Positions 37,401-46,517 of a stretch of DNA of 64,000 nt are shown here, piece by piece (the first letter of the stretch is position 1; each line of letters starts with the position of its first letter). The DNA is taken from assembly GCA_963840925.1 (NCBI GenBank), contig CAWJAY010000026.1, positions 62,001-126,000 on the forward strand, read 5' to 3'. Made by a program: the position numbers and the translations under genes. Under the pieces are notes generated by a model. That model saw nothing but the letters and a program-made list of their open reading frames with translations. It was not told where the DNA came from and made no database searches. The DNA is from DATAOG01 sp963840925 (GTDB lineage: Bacteria; Pseudomonadota; Alphaproteobacteria; Geminicoccales; Geminicoccaceae).

Positions 37401-39433
37401 TGACCGATCAGCTCGCGGCGCTGCGGGCCGATCACGAGGCGCTCGAAGCCCGCGCCAAGCAGACGGCCGGGGCGCTCGCGGCCTTGCAGGCCGACCACGC
37501 CGCGCTGCAGACCGAAGCGGCCGAGGCCAAGGAGGGACTCGAGGCGACGCAGGCCACGATCGGGGAGTTGGAGAGCGCACGCGCGGGACTGCACGAATCG
37601 GTGGTTGGGTTGGAGTCCGAGCGCGGCCAGCTGAGCATGAAGGTCGCCGAGCTGGGAACCGAGCGTGCCCAGCTGACCGATCAGCTCGCGGCGCTGCGGG
37701 CCGACCACGAGACGCTCGAAGGCCGTCTCGAGGCGACGGCCGGGGCCTTCGCGGCCTTGCAGGCCGACCACGCCGCGCTGCAGACCGAAGCGGCCGAGGC
37801 CAAGGAGGGACTCGAGGCGACGCAGGCCACGATCGGGGAGTTGGAGAGCGCACGCGCGGGACTGCACGAATCGGTGGTTGGGTTGGAGTCCGAGCGCGGC
37901 CAGCTGAGCATGAAGGTCGCCGAGCTGGGAACCGAGCGTGCCCAGCTGACCGATCAGCTCGCGGCGCTGCGGGCCGACCACGAGACGCTCGAAGGCCGTC
38001 TCGAGGCGACGGCCGGGGCCTTCGCGGCCTTGCAGGCCGACCACGCCGCGCTGCAGACCGAAGCGGTGGAGACCAGGGACCAGCTGGCGGCGGCGCAGGC
38101 CACCGTCGTCGAACTCGAGACGGCGCGCGAGGGGCTGCGCGGGTCGGTGGCCGGTCTGGAGACCGAGCGGGCCGAGCTCAGCGATCAGCTTGCGGCGCTG
38201 CGGGCCGGCAAAGATGCGCTGGATGGCCGCCTCAGGCAGACGGCGAGCGCGCTCGCGGCCCTGCAGGGCAGCCATCAGGCCCTCCGGACCGAAGCGGCCG
38301 AGGCCAAGGAGCGGCTCGAGGCGGCAGAGGCCACGACCGACGACGCCAGGGCGCAGCTCGAGGCGGCGCGCACCACGATCGTGGCTCTAGAGGCGGAACG
38401 CGAGCGGCTGCGCGGGTCGGTGGCCGAGCTGGGCAGCGAGCGCGCGCAGTTGAGGGCTCAGCTCGCCGGCCTCGCGAACGAGCGTGAGCAGCTGACCGAT
38501 CAGCTCGCCACGCTGCAGGCCACGGCCGGTGCGCTCGAAGAACGAGCCGAGGAGACGGCCGGCCTGCTCGCCAGCGCGGAGCGGGCGCGTGAGGCGCTGG
38601 AGCGGGAACTGGCTGCCGCCGAGAGCGAGAGCGAAGCCCTCGGGCAGCGCACCGCCGAACTCCAGCAGGCGCTGGCGGCGAGCCAGGAGGCGAGCGCGCA
38701 GCGGGCGGCCAGGGTCGAGGCGCTGAGCGCGGAGCAGGCGGCGCTCGAGGGCGAGCTTGCGGCCTCGCAGAGCAGCCATGAGGCACTTAAGGCCGAAGCG
38801 GCCGGGGCCAGGGAGCGGCTCGGCACAGCGCAGGCCGCGGTTGCGGAACTGGCGGCGACCCGCGAGCGCCTGCGCGGGTCCGTGGCCGGGCTGGAGACCG
38901 AGCGCGAGCAGCTGCGCGCCGAGATCGCCGGCCTCGCAGCCGAGCATGACCGCTGGAACGATGAGGTTGCTGCGCTGCAGACCGCCAAAGCGGCGCTCGA
39001 AGGCCGGGCCGAGGCGGCCGCGGGCGCGCTCGCGGCCGCCGAGCGCGCCCGCACCACCGCCGAGCAGCGGCTGGCCCGCGCCGGCAGCGAGCTCGAGGCC
39101 CTCGAGGGCGAGAAAGCCGATCTTCAGGAGGCGCTGGAGGCGAGCCAGGAGGTCAGCGCGCACCGCCAGGCCAAGGTCAAGGCGCTGATCGCCGAGCATG
39201 ACACGCTGACCGTCCAGCTCACGGCCTGCCGCGCCGACAACCAGGCTCTCCAGGCCGAAGCGGCCGAGACCAAGGACCGGCTCGAGGCGGCGCAGGCGAC
39301 CGTCGCCGAGCTGGCCGCGGGCCTGAGCCATGCCGGGCAGCGGCTGCTCGAGGCGAGCCAGCAGGCCAGCACCCAGTTCCAGGCCAGGGTCGGCACGCTC
39401 GCCGCGCAGCAGGACGCGTTCGCCAACGAGTGA
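34478..39433 (+). CDS. Giant membrane-anchored repetitive coiled-coil protein
   Basis: A 1651-residue protein with one N-terminal membrane segment (LAGGLIVLIVFLICYVAD). The rest is almost uninterrupted Ala/Glu/Leu/Arg/Gln heptad coiled coil. It is built from about eleven copies of a unit containing RERLRGSVAGLETERAQL and, later in the unit, AALQASNEALEGRL and SEELQQALAASEEASAERQ. Most units are about 150 residues and some are shorter. There is no Walker motif, cysteine cluster or C-terminal domain. The ATG follows GGGGAG with 7-nt spacing; upstream codons lack the pattern. The role is unknown; a long envelope or cytoplasmic tether or filament is possible. Confidence 0.85.
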   Translation: MDLAGGLIVLIVFLICYVADTKIRLGAAQTTIEGLQTTRERFAELETERAQMSAQLARLGTERAQLTDQVAALADPDALGGRADAAAGALAAAVRARATLEQQLVRADSEIEALEGHNAELQQALAASQDASARWQAGVEALSADQDALDSQLADLQGSHQALQSEAAETRARLEAAQTKIVELQTTSERLRGSVNELETERARLSAEIAGLTTERDQLNQRVSALQATSGAFEGRLAAAADLRAAAERARDMMEQQLAGAEREVEALERRSEELERALAHSREAGARSEAEVERLSAARQALEAQLAALQDSHAALQTEAAESSERLGVAEAALAEVTTTRERLGRSVAGLESEREQLRTQLADLGGERDRLSERLAALQASNEALEGRLEETAATLAAAEHARDALAQQLSDADAEIETLEGRSEELRRVLTASEAAGAARQARVEALSAERTALADQLAAVQTREEALQAEAAETREQLDAAQAAVLELETTRKRLRGSLAGLENERAELRTQVTDLHGERDRLTERLAALQASNEALEGRVDEAASAVAAAERARHALAQQLAGAGRAIESLERRSADLQQALSASEEASAERQARVEALTAGEEALEGQLAALQTSHQALQTEAAETSAQLEAARAAVGQLETTRERLGRSLARLVTERDRLSEQLAALQASNEALEQRAAEGVSALAAAERERDALAQQLADAESALEALKDRADDLQQALAASEQASAERQARIGALTAEQQALGSQLAALQTSHAALQVDATETRDRLEAAKATIEELESARDDLRGSVAGLESERARLSADLARLATERDRLDEQLAARQADHEALESRLRQTAGALAAAERARATTAQKLAEAESEIETLESRTEELRRALAASEEAGTERQTQVEALTAEQKALADQLAAAQSSHEALQAEAAEVQDRLEVGQTRIVELETARERLRGSVAGLETERAGLTTQVTELVTERAQLTDQLAALRADHEALEARAKQTAGALAALQADHAALQTEAAEAKEGLEATQATIGELESARAGLHESVVGLESERGQLSMKVAELGTERAQLTDQLAALRADHETLEGRLEATAGAFAALQADHAALQTEAAEAKEGLEATQATIGELESARAGLHESVVGLESERGQLSMKVAELGTERAQLTDQLAALRADHETLEGRLEATAGAFAALQADHAALQTEAVETRDQLAAAQATVVELETAREGLRGSVAGLETERAELSDQLAALRAGKDALDGRLRQTASALAALQGSHQALRTEAAEAKERLEAAEATTDDARAQLEAARTTIVALEAERERLRGSVAELGSERAQLRAQLAGLANEREQLTDQLATLQATAGALEERAEETAGLLASAERAREALERELAAAESESEALGQRTAELQQALAASQEASAQRAARVEALSAEQAALEGELAASQSSHEALKAEAAGARERLGTAQAAVAELAATRERLRGSVAGLETEREQLRAEIAGLAAEHDRWNDEVAALQTAKAALEGRAEAAAGALAAAERARTTAEQRLARAGSELEALEGEKADLQEALEASQEVSAHRQAKVKALIAEHDTLTVQLTACRADNQALQAEAAETKDRLEAAQATVAELAAGLSHAGQRLLEASQQASTQFQARVGTLAAQQDAFANE
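37476..38066 (+). repeat. Perfect 273-bp tandem duplication inside the coiled-coil gene
   Basis: Sequence at 37476-37793 appears identical to 37749-38066, a 273-bp (91-codon) period that keeps the reading frame. It encodes a second full copy of the unit with GLHESVVGLESERGQLSMKV. No substitutions are visible, unlike the diverged older units, so the duplication is recent or an assembly artefact. Confidence 0.85.
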
Positions 39434-39508
39434 CCCGCTGGCGCCCGTTTCCCTGCCGGTCCGACTCGCCGGCAGCCGCCGTGGCCGGGCTCGAGAGTAG
39501 GCAGACGG

Positions 39509-42500
39509 CTATTCCGCCGGCTGGGGTGTCGGCAGGGCGTGGGCCGGCAGGTCGCCGGGCTCGGCTGCGACCGGGTGGCGGGCGCGGGCCAGGAGCGTGT
39601 AGGCGGTTGGCACCACGAACAGCGTGAACAGCGTGCCGAACGAGATGCCGCCGACGATCACCCAGCCGATCTGGGTCCGGCTCTCGGCACCGGCGCCGCT
39701 CGCGAAGGCGAGCGGCACCGCGCCCAGGACCATGGCGCCGGTGGTCATCAGGATCGGGCGCAGGCGCAGGCCCGCGGCCTCGATCACCGCTTCGAACTTG
39801 GAGCGGCCCTGCTCCTGCAGCTGGTTCGAGAACTCGACGATCAGGATGCCGTGCTTGGTGATCAGCCCGACGAGCGTGATCAGCCCGATCTGGCTGTAGA
39901 CGTTCAGCGTGTTGCCGGTCAGATGCAGCGCGATCAGCGCGCCGGTGATCGACAGCGGCACGGTCAGCATGATGATCAAGGGATCGACGAAGCTCTCGAA
40001 CTGGGCGGCGAGCACCAGGTAGATGAAGGCGAGCGCGAGCACGAAGGTGACGTAGAGGCTGCTCGAGCTCTCCTTGAACTCGCGCGACTGGCCGGCGTAG
40101 TCGACCTGCGTCGAGGTCGGCAGCACGCGCCGGGTCGCGTCGTCCATGAACGCGAGCGCGTCGCCCAGCGTATAGCCGGGGGCGAGCGTCGCGGTCAGCG
40201 TCGCCGAGCGCAGCTTGTTGAAATGGTTGAGCTCCTTGGGCGCGACCTGCTCGGTGACCTTGATGATGTTGTTCATCGGCACCATCACGCCGTGGCCGTT
40301 GCGGACGTAGATCGAGGCGAGGTCGTCCGGGTTGCGCCGGTCGAGGTCGGCGACCTGGACGATCACGTCGTACTGCTTGCCGTTGCGCTTGAAGCGGGTG
40401 ACCTGGCGGCCGCCGAGCAGGGTCTCGAGCGTCCGCCCGACCGTGTCGACCTCGAGCCCCATGTTGGCGACCTTGTCGCGGTCGAGGTCGATCTTCAGCT
40501 CGGGCTTGTTGAGCTTGAGGTCGCTGTCGAGGTTGACCATGCCGGGGTACTGGCGCGCCTCGGCGAGCAACTGGTCGACCATGGTCTGGAGCTGCTCGTA
40601 GGGCTGCGAGGTCTGGACCACGACCTGGATCGGCTTGTCGGTGAAGCTCTGGCCGAGCGAGGGCGGATTGACCGGAAAGGCGAGCAGCCCCGGCACGCCG
40701 AAGAAGTTGCCGGCCAGCGAGGCGGCGATCGCCTGCTGGCTGCGCTCGCGCTGCTCCCAGTCGAACAGCCGGGCGAACGAGATCATCTGGCTGACCACCG
40801 GATAGCCGGTGACCACGAAGTACTGCTTGACCTCGGGCACCTGCTTGTAGATGCCCTCGATCTGCCTGGCGTAATGGTCGGTGAACGCCAGCGTCGAGCC
40901 TTCGGGGGCGATGCCGATGCCCATGAAGACGCCCCGGTCCTCGGTCGGCGCGAGCTCGGACTTGAGCGAGGTGAACAGGAAATAGCTCGAGCCCGCGACC
41001 AGCAGGCCGGCGAGCACGACCAGCCAGCGCGCGCCAAGGGTCACCGCGAGCGCCCGCCGGTAGCCGCGGGTCACGCCGACGATGCCGGTCTCGATCACCC
41101 GGTAGACCACGTTGTGGCGCTCGACGTGGCGCAGCATCTTGCTCGACATCATCGGCGACAGCGACAGCGCGACGAAGCCCGAGACTAGGACCGCGCCGGC
41201 GAGCGCCCAGGCGAACTCGGTGAACAGCTTGCCGGTGCGCCCGGTCATGAAGCCGATCGGCGCGTAGACCGAGGCGAGCGTCACCGTCATCGCGAGCACC
41301 GCAAAGCCGATCTCTTTCGAGCCGACCAGCGCCGCGCGGTAGGGCGGCATGCCGGCCTCGACGTGGCGGTGGATGTTCTCGAGCATCACGATCGCGTCGT
41401 CGACCACGAGCCCGATCGCGAGCACCAGCGCCAGCAGCGTCAGCGTGTTGATGCTGAAGCCGAAGGCGTACATCAGCGCGAACGCGCCGACCAGGCTGAC
41501 CGGGATCGTGACCAGCGGGATCAGCGTCGCGCGCAGCGAGCGCAGGAAGAAGAAGATCACCAGCACGACCAGCACGATCGCCTCGGCGATGGTCTCGAAC
41601 ACCGCATCGATCGAGTGCTGGATGAAGATCGCGCTGTTGTAGGCCATGTCGGTGCGCATGCCCTCCGGCAGGTCCTGCTGGATGATCGGCAGCGCGCGCT
41701 CGACCTCCTTGCCGATGTCGAGCGGATTGGCGGTCGCCTGCTTGACGACCCCGAGCGCGACCGCGCTGCGGCCGTTGAAGCGGACGTTGACCCGCTCGTT
41801 GAGCGGCCCGAGCTCGGCGTGCGCGACGTCGCCGAGCCGGACCGGATAGCCGCTCGCCTCGCGCAGGATGATGTTCTCGAACTGCTCCGGCGTCCGCAGA
41901 TCGGTCTGGCTCACGACCGTGAACTCGCGCGACGAGCTTTCGATCCGGCCGGCCGGGATCTCGATGTTCTGGCGCTCGAGCGCGGTCTCGACGTCCAGCG
42001 GGGTCAGCCGGTAGGCGGCAAGCCGGGTGGCATCGAGCCAGATGCGCATCGCGAACCGGCGCTCGCCGTAGATCCGCACGTCGGCGACGCCGGGCAGGTT
42101 CTGCAGCCGGTCCTTGACGAAGCGGTCGGCGAAGTCGGTGACCTCGAGCGGCGAGGCGCGATCGGACGAGAACGCGAGGTAGAGGACCGGCTGGGCGTCC
42201 GCCTCGACTTTGGCGATCACCGGCTCGTCGATCTCGTCGGGCAGCCGCGAGCGCACCCGGCTCACCCGGTCGCGGACGTCATTGGCCGCGGCGTCGGGCT
42301 CGCGATCGAGCCGGAAGCGGATCGTGATCTGGCTCTTCTCCTGGCGGCTGATCGAGCTCATGTAGTCGATGCCCTCGATCCCGGCCAGCAACTCCTCGAG
42401 GATCTGGGTGACCTGGCTCTCGATGATGTCGGCCGAGGCGCCCTGGAAATCGGTCTCGACCGTGACCACCGGCTCGTCGATCTTCGGGTACTCGCGGACC

Positions 42501-42598
42501 GCGAGGCGGCCGTAGGCGATCACGCCGACCAGCGCCACGACCAGCGACATCACGGTCGCGAGCACCGGCCGGCGGATCGAGAGGTCGGAGAGAACCAC
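39509..42598 (-). CDS. RND family efflux transporter, inner-membrane permease
   Basis: A 1029-residue proton-driven exporter of the AcrB/MexB superfamily (HAE1-like). It starts VLSDLSIRRPVLATVMSLVV. The proton-relay aspartate pair is in ALVLAIGLVVDDAIVMLENI (membrane segment 4). Two large periplasmic loops and twelve membrane segments are expected, and the second half repeats the fold (FIYLVLAAQFESFVDPLIIM). The GTG start lies 4 bp after the adaptor stop. No outer-membrane channel gene is adjacent. The substrate is unknown. Confidence 0.95.
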   Translation of the reverse strand: MVLSDLSIRRPVLATVMSLVVALVGVIAYGRLAVREYPKIDEPVVTVETDFQGASADIIESQVTQILEELLAGIEGIDYMSSISRQEKSQITIRFRLDREPDAAANDVRDRVSRVRSRLPDEIDEPVIAKVEADAQPVLYLAFSSDRASPLEVTDFADRFVKDRLQNLPGVADVRIYGERRFAMRIWLDATRLAAYRLTPLDVETALERQNIEIPAGRIESSSREFTVVSQTDLRTPEQFENIILREASGYPVRLGDVAHAELGPLNERVNVRFNGRSAVALGVVKQATANPLDIGKEVERALPIIQQDLPEGMRTDMAYNSAIFIQHSIDAVFETIAEAIVLVVLVIFFFLRSLRATLIPLVTIPVSLVGAFALMYAFGFSINTLTLLALVLAIGLVVDDAIVMLENIHRHVEAGMPPYRAALVGSKEIGFAVLAMTVTLASVYAPIGFMTGRTGKLFTEFAWALAGAVLVSGFVALSLSPMMSSKMLRHVERHNVVYRVIETGIVGVTRGYRRALAVTLGARWLVVLAGLLVAGSSYFLFTSLKSELAPTEDRGVFMGIGIAPEGSTLAFTDHYARQIEGIYKQVPEVKQYFVVTGYPVVSQMISFARLFDWEQRERSQQAIAASLAGNFFGVPGLLAFPVNPPSLGQSFTDKPIQVVVQTSQPYEQLQTMVDQLLAEARQYPGMVNLDSDLKLNKPELKIDLDRDKVANMGLEVDTVGRTLETLLGGRQVTRFKRNGKQYDVIVQVADLDRRNPDDLASIYVRNGHGVMVPMNNIIKVTEQVAPKELNHFNKLRSATLTATLAPGYTLGDALAFMDDATRRVLPTSTQVDYAGQSREFKESSSSLYVTFVLALAFIYLVLAAQFESFVDPLIIMLTVPLSITGALIALHLTGNTLNVYSQIGLITLVGLITKHGILIVEFSNQLQEQGRSKFEAVIEAAGLRLRPILMTTGAMVLGAVPLAFASGAGAESRTQIGWVIVGGISFGTLFTLFVVPTAYTLLARARHPVAAEPGDLPAHALPTPQPAE

Positions 42599-42602
42599 CG
42601 GC

Positions 42603-43676
42603 TCAGACCTCCGCTCTCGGCACCGGCTTGACCGCGACCCCGTCGCGCAGCTTGAGCTGGCCCGCGGTCACGACCTGGTCGTCGGGGGCGAGGCCTTCGA
42701 CGACCTCGGCCATGCCTTCGCGGCGGATGCCGACCACGACCTTGGTCAGCACCGCCTTGTCGTCCACGACCTTGAACACGAACTGGTTCTGGCCCTGGGG
42801 CACGAGGGCCTGCTCGGGCACCTGGATCGCATCGTCGCGCTCGTTCAGGACCAGCGCGACCCGCGCGAACAGCCCCGGCCGCAGCCGGTTGTCCGGGTTG
42901 GGCAGGCGGGCGCGCAGCAGGATGCTGCGACCGCCCTCGTCGATCAGCGGGTCGATCGCGTAGACCGTGCCCGCGAAGGTCTCGGCGGGGAAGGCGTCGA
43001 CCCCGAGCTCGAGGTGCTGGCCGGTCTTGACCGCGCCGACGAAGATCTCGGCGACCCGGAAATCGACCTTCAGGGGATCGATCTGCTCGAGGTTGACGAT
43101 GTCGGCGCCGACGTCGACGAAATCGCCGACCGAGACCCGGCGCAGGCCGACCACGCCCTCGAACGGCGCCTTGATCACGGTCTTGTCGAGGCGCGCCTTG
43201 GCGAGCTCGAGCGCGGCCTCGTCGACGCGCATCTGCGAGATCGCCTCGTCGCGCGCCTTATTCGTGCCGGCCTTGCGCTTGAGCAGGTCGACCGCGCGCT
43301 CGTAGTTGGACTGGCTGAGCTCGAGCTGTGCCTGCACCTGCTCGACCACGGCGCGCCAGACCGATTCGTCGAGCAGCACCAGCGGCTGGCCCTGGGTGAC
43401 CCGCTCGCCCTCATCGAACCTGAACTCGGCGATCCGGGCGGCGATCTCGGGACGGATGATCACCAATTCGTGGGACCGCAGCGAGCCGACCGAGGTCAGG
43501 CGGCGCTGGATCGGTCCGACCGTGACCGGCACGACCTCGACCGGGATCTGCATGCCGGCCCGGGCCGCCTGCTGGGCGCCGCCGGCCGCCGGCGCTCCGG
43601 CATAGAAGTACCACCAGGCGGCGCCGGCCACGGCGAGCATGCAGAGCGCGACGATGATCTGGGCAACAGCCTTCAC
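42603..43676 (-). CDS. RND efflux periplasmic adaptor subunit
   Basis: A 357-residue membrane-fusion protein. An N-terminal anchor (IIVALCMLAVAGAAWWYFY) is followed by a beta-barrel/lipoyl start (VGSLRSHELVIIRPEIAARI), a helical hairpin (about 105-160), the second lipoyl half (TVIKAPFEGVVGLRRVSVGD) and the membrane-proximal barrel. It bridges the permease to an outer-membrane channel. It is first in a two-gene operon with the permease. The GTG start is inferred from the position of the anchor. Confidence 0.93.
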   Translation of the reverse strand: MKAVAQIIVALCMLAVAGAAWWYFYAGAPAAGGAQQAARAGMQIPVEVVPVTVGPIQRRLTSVGSLRSHELVIIRPEIAARIAEFRFDEGERVTQGQPLVLLDESVWRAVVEQVQAQLELSQSNYERAVDLLKRKAGTNKARDEAISQMRVDEAALELAKARLDKTVIKAPFEGVVGLRRVSVGDFVDVGADIVNLEQIDPLKVDFRVAEIFVGAVKTGQHLELGVDAFPAETFAGTVYAIDPLIDEGGRSILLRARLPNPDNRLRPGLFARVALVLNERDDAIQVPEQALVPQGQNQFVFKVVDDKAVLTKVVVGIRREGMAEVVEGLAPDDQVVTAGQLKLRDGVAVKPVPRAEV

Positions 43677-43871
43677 GGGTCCTGGCGCTCACTCCTCGGG
43701 CGCGCCCGCGGCGCACCCGGCTGCCCCGCTCTGGAGGCGGTTCCGGCGATGATCCCGGACCCGGCCGACCGGCGGCGGGCTGACGCCCAGGATGCCCAGC
43801 GAATCTAGGTCGTGCGCGCGGGCGCCACAATAGGTCAGGCTGCGCTGGGACGCCGCGCCGCGACGCGTCGG

Positions 43872-44636
43872 CTACAGCGTCACCGACAGGCCGCCGTCGA
43901 CCACCAGGACGTGGCCGTTGACGTAAGCCCCGGCCTTGGACGCGAGAAACACGACGGCGCCGCCGATCTCCTCGGGCTTGGCCCAACGGCCGAGCGGCGT
44001 CCGCTGCTCGACCCAGGCGGTGAACGCCTGGTCGGCGAGCAGGGCCGTGTTCATCTCGGTCGCGAAATAGCCGGGCGCGATCGCGTTGACCGTGATGCCC
44101 TTGGGGCCGAGCTCGGCGGCCATCGAGCGGGTCAGCGCGTGCAGGCCGGCCTTGGCCGCGACGTAGGCGTGCACGGTCGGCCGGGCGAGGATCGCGACCA
44201 CCGAGCCCGTGCTGATGATCCGGCCAGCACCCTGGCGCAGCATGACCCGCGCGGCCTCGCGGGCGCTCCTGAAGCAGGCCGAGAGGTTGGCCGCGATCAC
44301 CCGCTCCCAGTCGGCATCCGCCCATTCGGTGAGCGGCACGCGGTGCTGGATGCCGGCGTTGTTGACCAGGACGTCGAGGCGGCCGTGGCGGTCGGCCACG
44401 TCCTGGACCGCGGCCGCGACCGCGGCGCCGTCGGTGACGTCGAAGGCCATTGCCTCGGCCCGGTAGCCGCGCCGACGCAGGCCCTCGGCCCGATCTTCCA
44501 GCATCGCCCGATCGCGGCCGTTGAGGACCACGAACGCGCCGTGCCCGGCGAGCGCCTCGGCCATCGCGAACCCCAGCCCGCGCGAGCTGCCGGTGATCAG
44601 CGCGATCTGGCCATCGAGCGCGAACAGCTCCGACAT
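43872..44636 (-). CDS. Short-chain dehydrogenase, gluconate 5-dehydrogenase-like
   Basis: A 254-residue SDR. The cofactor loop is LITGSSRGLGFAMAEAL, followed by VVLNGRDR (suggesting NADP), LVNNAGIQHR, the catalytic IISTGSV and YVAAKAG, and the end NGHVLVVDGGLSV. The SSRGLGFA/VVLNGRD pattern is that of gluconate 5-dehydrogenases, but related oxidoreductases look similar. The ATG follows GGGAGAA. It faces away from the small gene at 44705. Confidence 0.88.
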   Translation of the reverse strand: MSELFALDGQIALITGSSRGLGFAMAEALAGHGAFVVLNGRDRAMLEDRAEGLRRRGYRAEAMAFDVTDGAAVAAAVQDVADRHGRLDVLVNNAGIQHRVPLTEWADADWERVIAANLSACFRSAREAARVMLRQGAGRIISTGSVVAILARPTVHAYVAAKAGLHALTRSMAAELGPKGITVNAIAPGYFATEMNTALLADQAFTAWVEQRTPLGRWAKPEEIGGAVVFLASKAGAYVNGHVLVVDGGLSVTL

Positions 44637-44704
44637 CTGGTTCTCCCGCCTGGCGCCGAAGGATCGCTTTACAACCGTGTGGCCTTCGGAAACAACCATG
44701 ACCC

Positions 44705-45025
44705 ATGTCGATCGAACGGGACAGTGTTCACTTCCGCATCCTCGAGCGGCTGTGCGCGATGGCCAAGCCGGTGCGCGGCATCTCGGGCGCGATGCTCGAG
44801 CGCCATTTCGATGCCAGCTGGGCGGTCGAGGAGCTGGCGGGCTGGGACCTGATCGCGCCGCGCGGCTGGGCCAACGGGCCGGGCGCGATCTGGATCCCGA
44901 CCGCCGCGGGCCTGGCGCTCTACCACGAGCTCAGCGAGGGCAGCCGCGAGCCGCCGCCGTTCCAGCCGGTCAGAACGCCCGCAAGTTCAGTCCCCCATCC
45001 ACGTACACCGCCTGACCGACGCTGA
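44705..45025 (+). CDS. Small protein, unknown, winged-helix-like pattern
   Basis: A 106-residue protein not recognised. The segment HFRILERLCAMAKPVRGISG, then AMLERHF and WAVEELAGWDLI, followed by GAIWIPTAAGLALYHELSE, looks like a helix-turn-helix plus wing. The C-terminal 20 residues are proline-rich and lie antisense to the end of the next dehydrogenase gene. Expression is supported only by codon pattern and by its place between two divergent dehydrogenases. Confidence 0.5.
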   Translation: MSIERDSVHFRILERLCAMAKPVRGISGAMLERHFDASWAVEELAGWDLIAPRGWANGPGAIWIPTAAGLALYHELSEGSREPPPFQPVRTPASSVPHPRTPPDRR

Positions 45026-45755
45026 ACGGCAGGCCGCCGCAGGCCAGCGTCGCGACCGCGCGGCCGACGTCCTCGGGCTCGCCCCAGCGCGCGATCGGGC
45101 TGAGGCCGGCCGCGATCCGGCGCTCGTAGGCCGGGGCGACCGGCGCGGTCATCGCGGTCCGGATCACCCCCGGGCGGACCTCGTAGACGCCGATGCCATG
45201 CGCGGCCAGGCGGAGCGCGAACAGGCGGGTCAGCATCGAGGCGCCGGCCTTGGAGATGCAGTATTCGCCGCGGTCGATCGAGACCATCTCGGCGTTGACC
45301 GAGGAGATCGTGACGATCGAGCGCGGCGGCGCGCCGGCCGCCGGCGGCATCTGCAACATCCGCCGCGCGACCTCCTGGGTCAGGAAAAACGGCGCCCGCA
45401 GATTGACGTCGAGGCATCGCTCATAGCTCTCGAGCGAGACCTCGAGCAGGTCGCCGCGGCGGAGCGCCTGGACGCCGGCATTGTTGATTAGGCAGTCGAG
45501 CCGGCCGAACGCTTCGAACGCGGCGTCGATCAGCGGCGCGTGGCGGCCGAGATCGGTGATGTCGGCGACGAGGAACGCGCCGCGACCGCCGCGCTCGGCG
45601 ATGCCGGCCAGCGTCTGCTCGGCATCATCGTCACGCTCGAGGTCGACCAGCACCAGATCGAAGCCGGCGGCGGCGAGTGCTAACGCACAGCCCCGGCCGA
45701 TCCCGCGCCGGCCGCCGGTGACCAGCGCTGCGGGGCGATCGTCGGGCCTGGACAT
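44970..45755 (-). CDS. Short-chain dehydrogenase/reductase
   Basis: A 261-residue SDR: cofactor loop LVTGGRRGIGRGCALAL, LVDLERDDD (acidic end of strand 2, favouring NAD), LINNAGVQAL, catalytic IVTISSVNAE and YCISKAG, and the end SVGQAVYVDGGLN. The ATG follows AGGAG by 7 bp. It resembles 3-oxoacyl-ACP reductase-type and sugar dehydrogenases. The substrate is unknown. Its 3' end overlaps the small gene on the other strand. Confidence 0.88.
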   Translation of the reverse strand: MSRPDDRPAALVTGGRRGIGRGCALALAAAGFDLVLVDLERDDDAEQTLAGIAERGGRGAFLVADITDLGRHAPLIDAAFEAFGRLDCLINNAGVQALRRGDLLEVSLESYERCLDVNLRAPFFLTQEVARRMLQMPPAAGAPPRSIVTISSVNAEMVSIDRGEYCISKAGASMLTRLFALRLAAHGIGVYEVRPGVIRTAMTAPVAPAYERRIAAGLSPIARWGEPEDVGRAVATLACGGLPFSVGQAVYVDGGLNLRAF

Positions 45756-45963
45756 CGGCGGCTCCTGTCGGCGAAGCGGGCCTTGCGGCCATATCATCGC
45801 CGGCTGCGCCTTGTCGAGCCCACCCGGCCAGGGCATCGTGACCGCCGATCTTTCCACGCGCGGCGCCAGCGCTACCTTGCCGGTCTTTCCGCGCGTCGTG
45901 CCGGCGCTACTTTGATCACGGGCATCGGAGCGCTGGCCCCGGGAGAAGGCCCGCTGGAGAGCC

Positions 45964-46503
45964 ATGGAGCGCTACGGCAAGGTTGCGCAGGGCCTGCACT
46001 GGCTGCTCGCGGTGCTGGTCCTGCTGATGTTCGGGCTCGGCTGGTACATGAGCGACCTGCCGCTCAGCCAGCGCAAGTTCGACCTCTATCAGCTGCACAA
46101 GTGGTCCGGCATCACGATCTTCGGCCTGGCGGCCGTCCGGCTGCTCTGGCGTCTGTTCCATCCGGCGCCGCCGCTGCCGGCGACGATGCCCGCCTGGGAG
46201 CGGAGCGCGGCCCGGGTCTCGCATGGGTTGCTGTACGCGCTGCTGCTGTTGCAGCCGACGATCGGCTTTTTGCAGTCGAACGCCGCCAACTTCCCGGTCG
46301 TGCTTTGGGGCGTCGTGCCGCTGCCGGCGCTGATCGGGCCGGATGAGCCGCTGAGCGAGCGCCTGCTCGATCTGCACCATTTCGGCGCGATCGTGTTCGC
46401 GCTGCTGGCGCTGGTCCACGCGGCGGCGGCGCTCCGCCACCATTTCCTGCTCAAGGACGACGTGCTGCGGCGGATGCTGCCCGCGACGCGCGCCCGCCGC
46501 TGA
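45964..46503 (+). CDS. Cytochrome b561 family protein
   Basis: A 179-residue four-helix membrane cytochrome. Haem-ligand histidines are seen in AQGLHWLLAVLVLLM, DLYQLHKWSGITIFGL, RVSHGLLYALLLLQ and ALVHAAAALRHHFL. It would pass electrons from quinol or a periplasmic donor. A GGAGAG site precedes the ATG. yceI follows 14 bp downstream, a frequent pairing (CybB-YceI), in which YceI may bind isoprenoid quinone. Confidence 0.93.
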   Translation: MERYGKVAQGLHWLLAVLVLLMFGLGWYMSDLPLSQRKFDLYQLHKWSGITIFGLAAVRLLWRLFHPAPPLPATMPAWERSAARVSHGLLYALLLLQPTIGFLQSNAANFPVVLWGVVPLPALIGPDEPLSERLLDLHHFGAIVFALLALVHAAAALRHHFLLKDDVLRRMLPATRARR

Positions 46504-46517
46504 TTTTTTCCCACGGG

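Noticed and set aside
34478..39433. SMC/Rad50-type ATPase or phage tape-measure protein
   Set aside because: There is no Walker A or signature motif at either end, no hinge, and no phage genes nearby.
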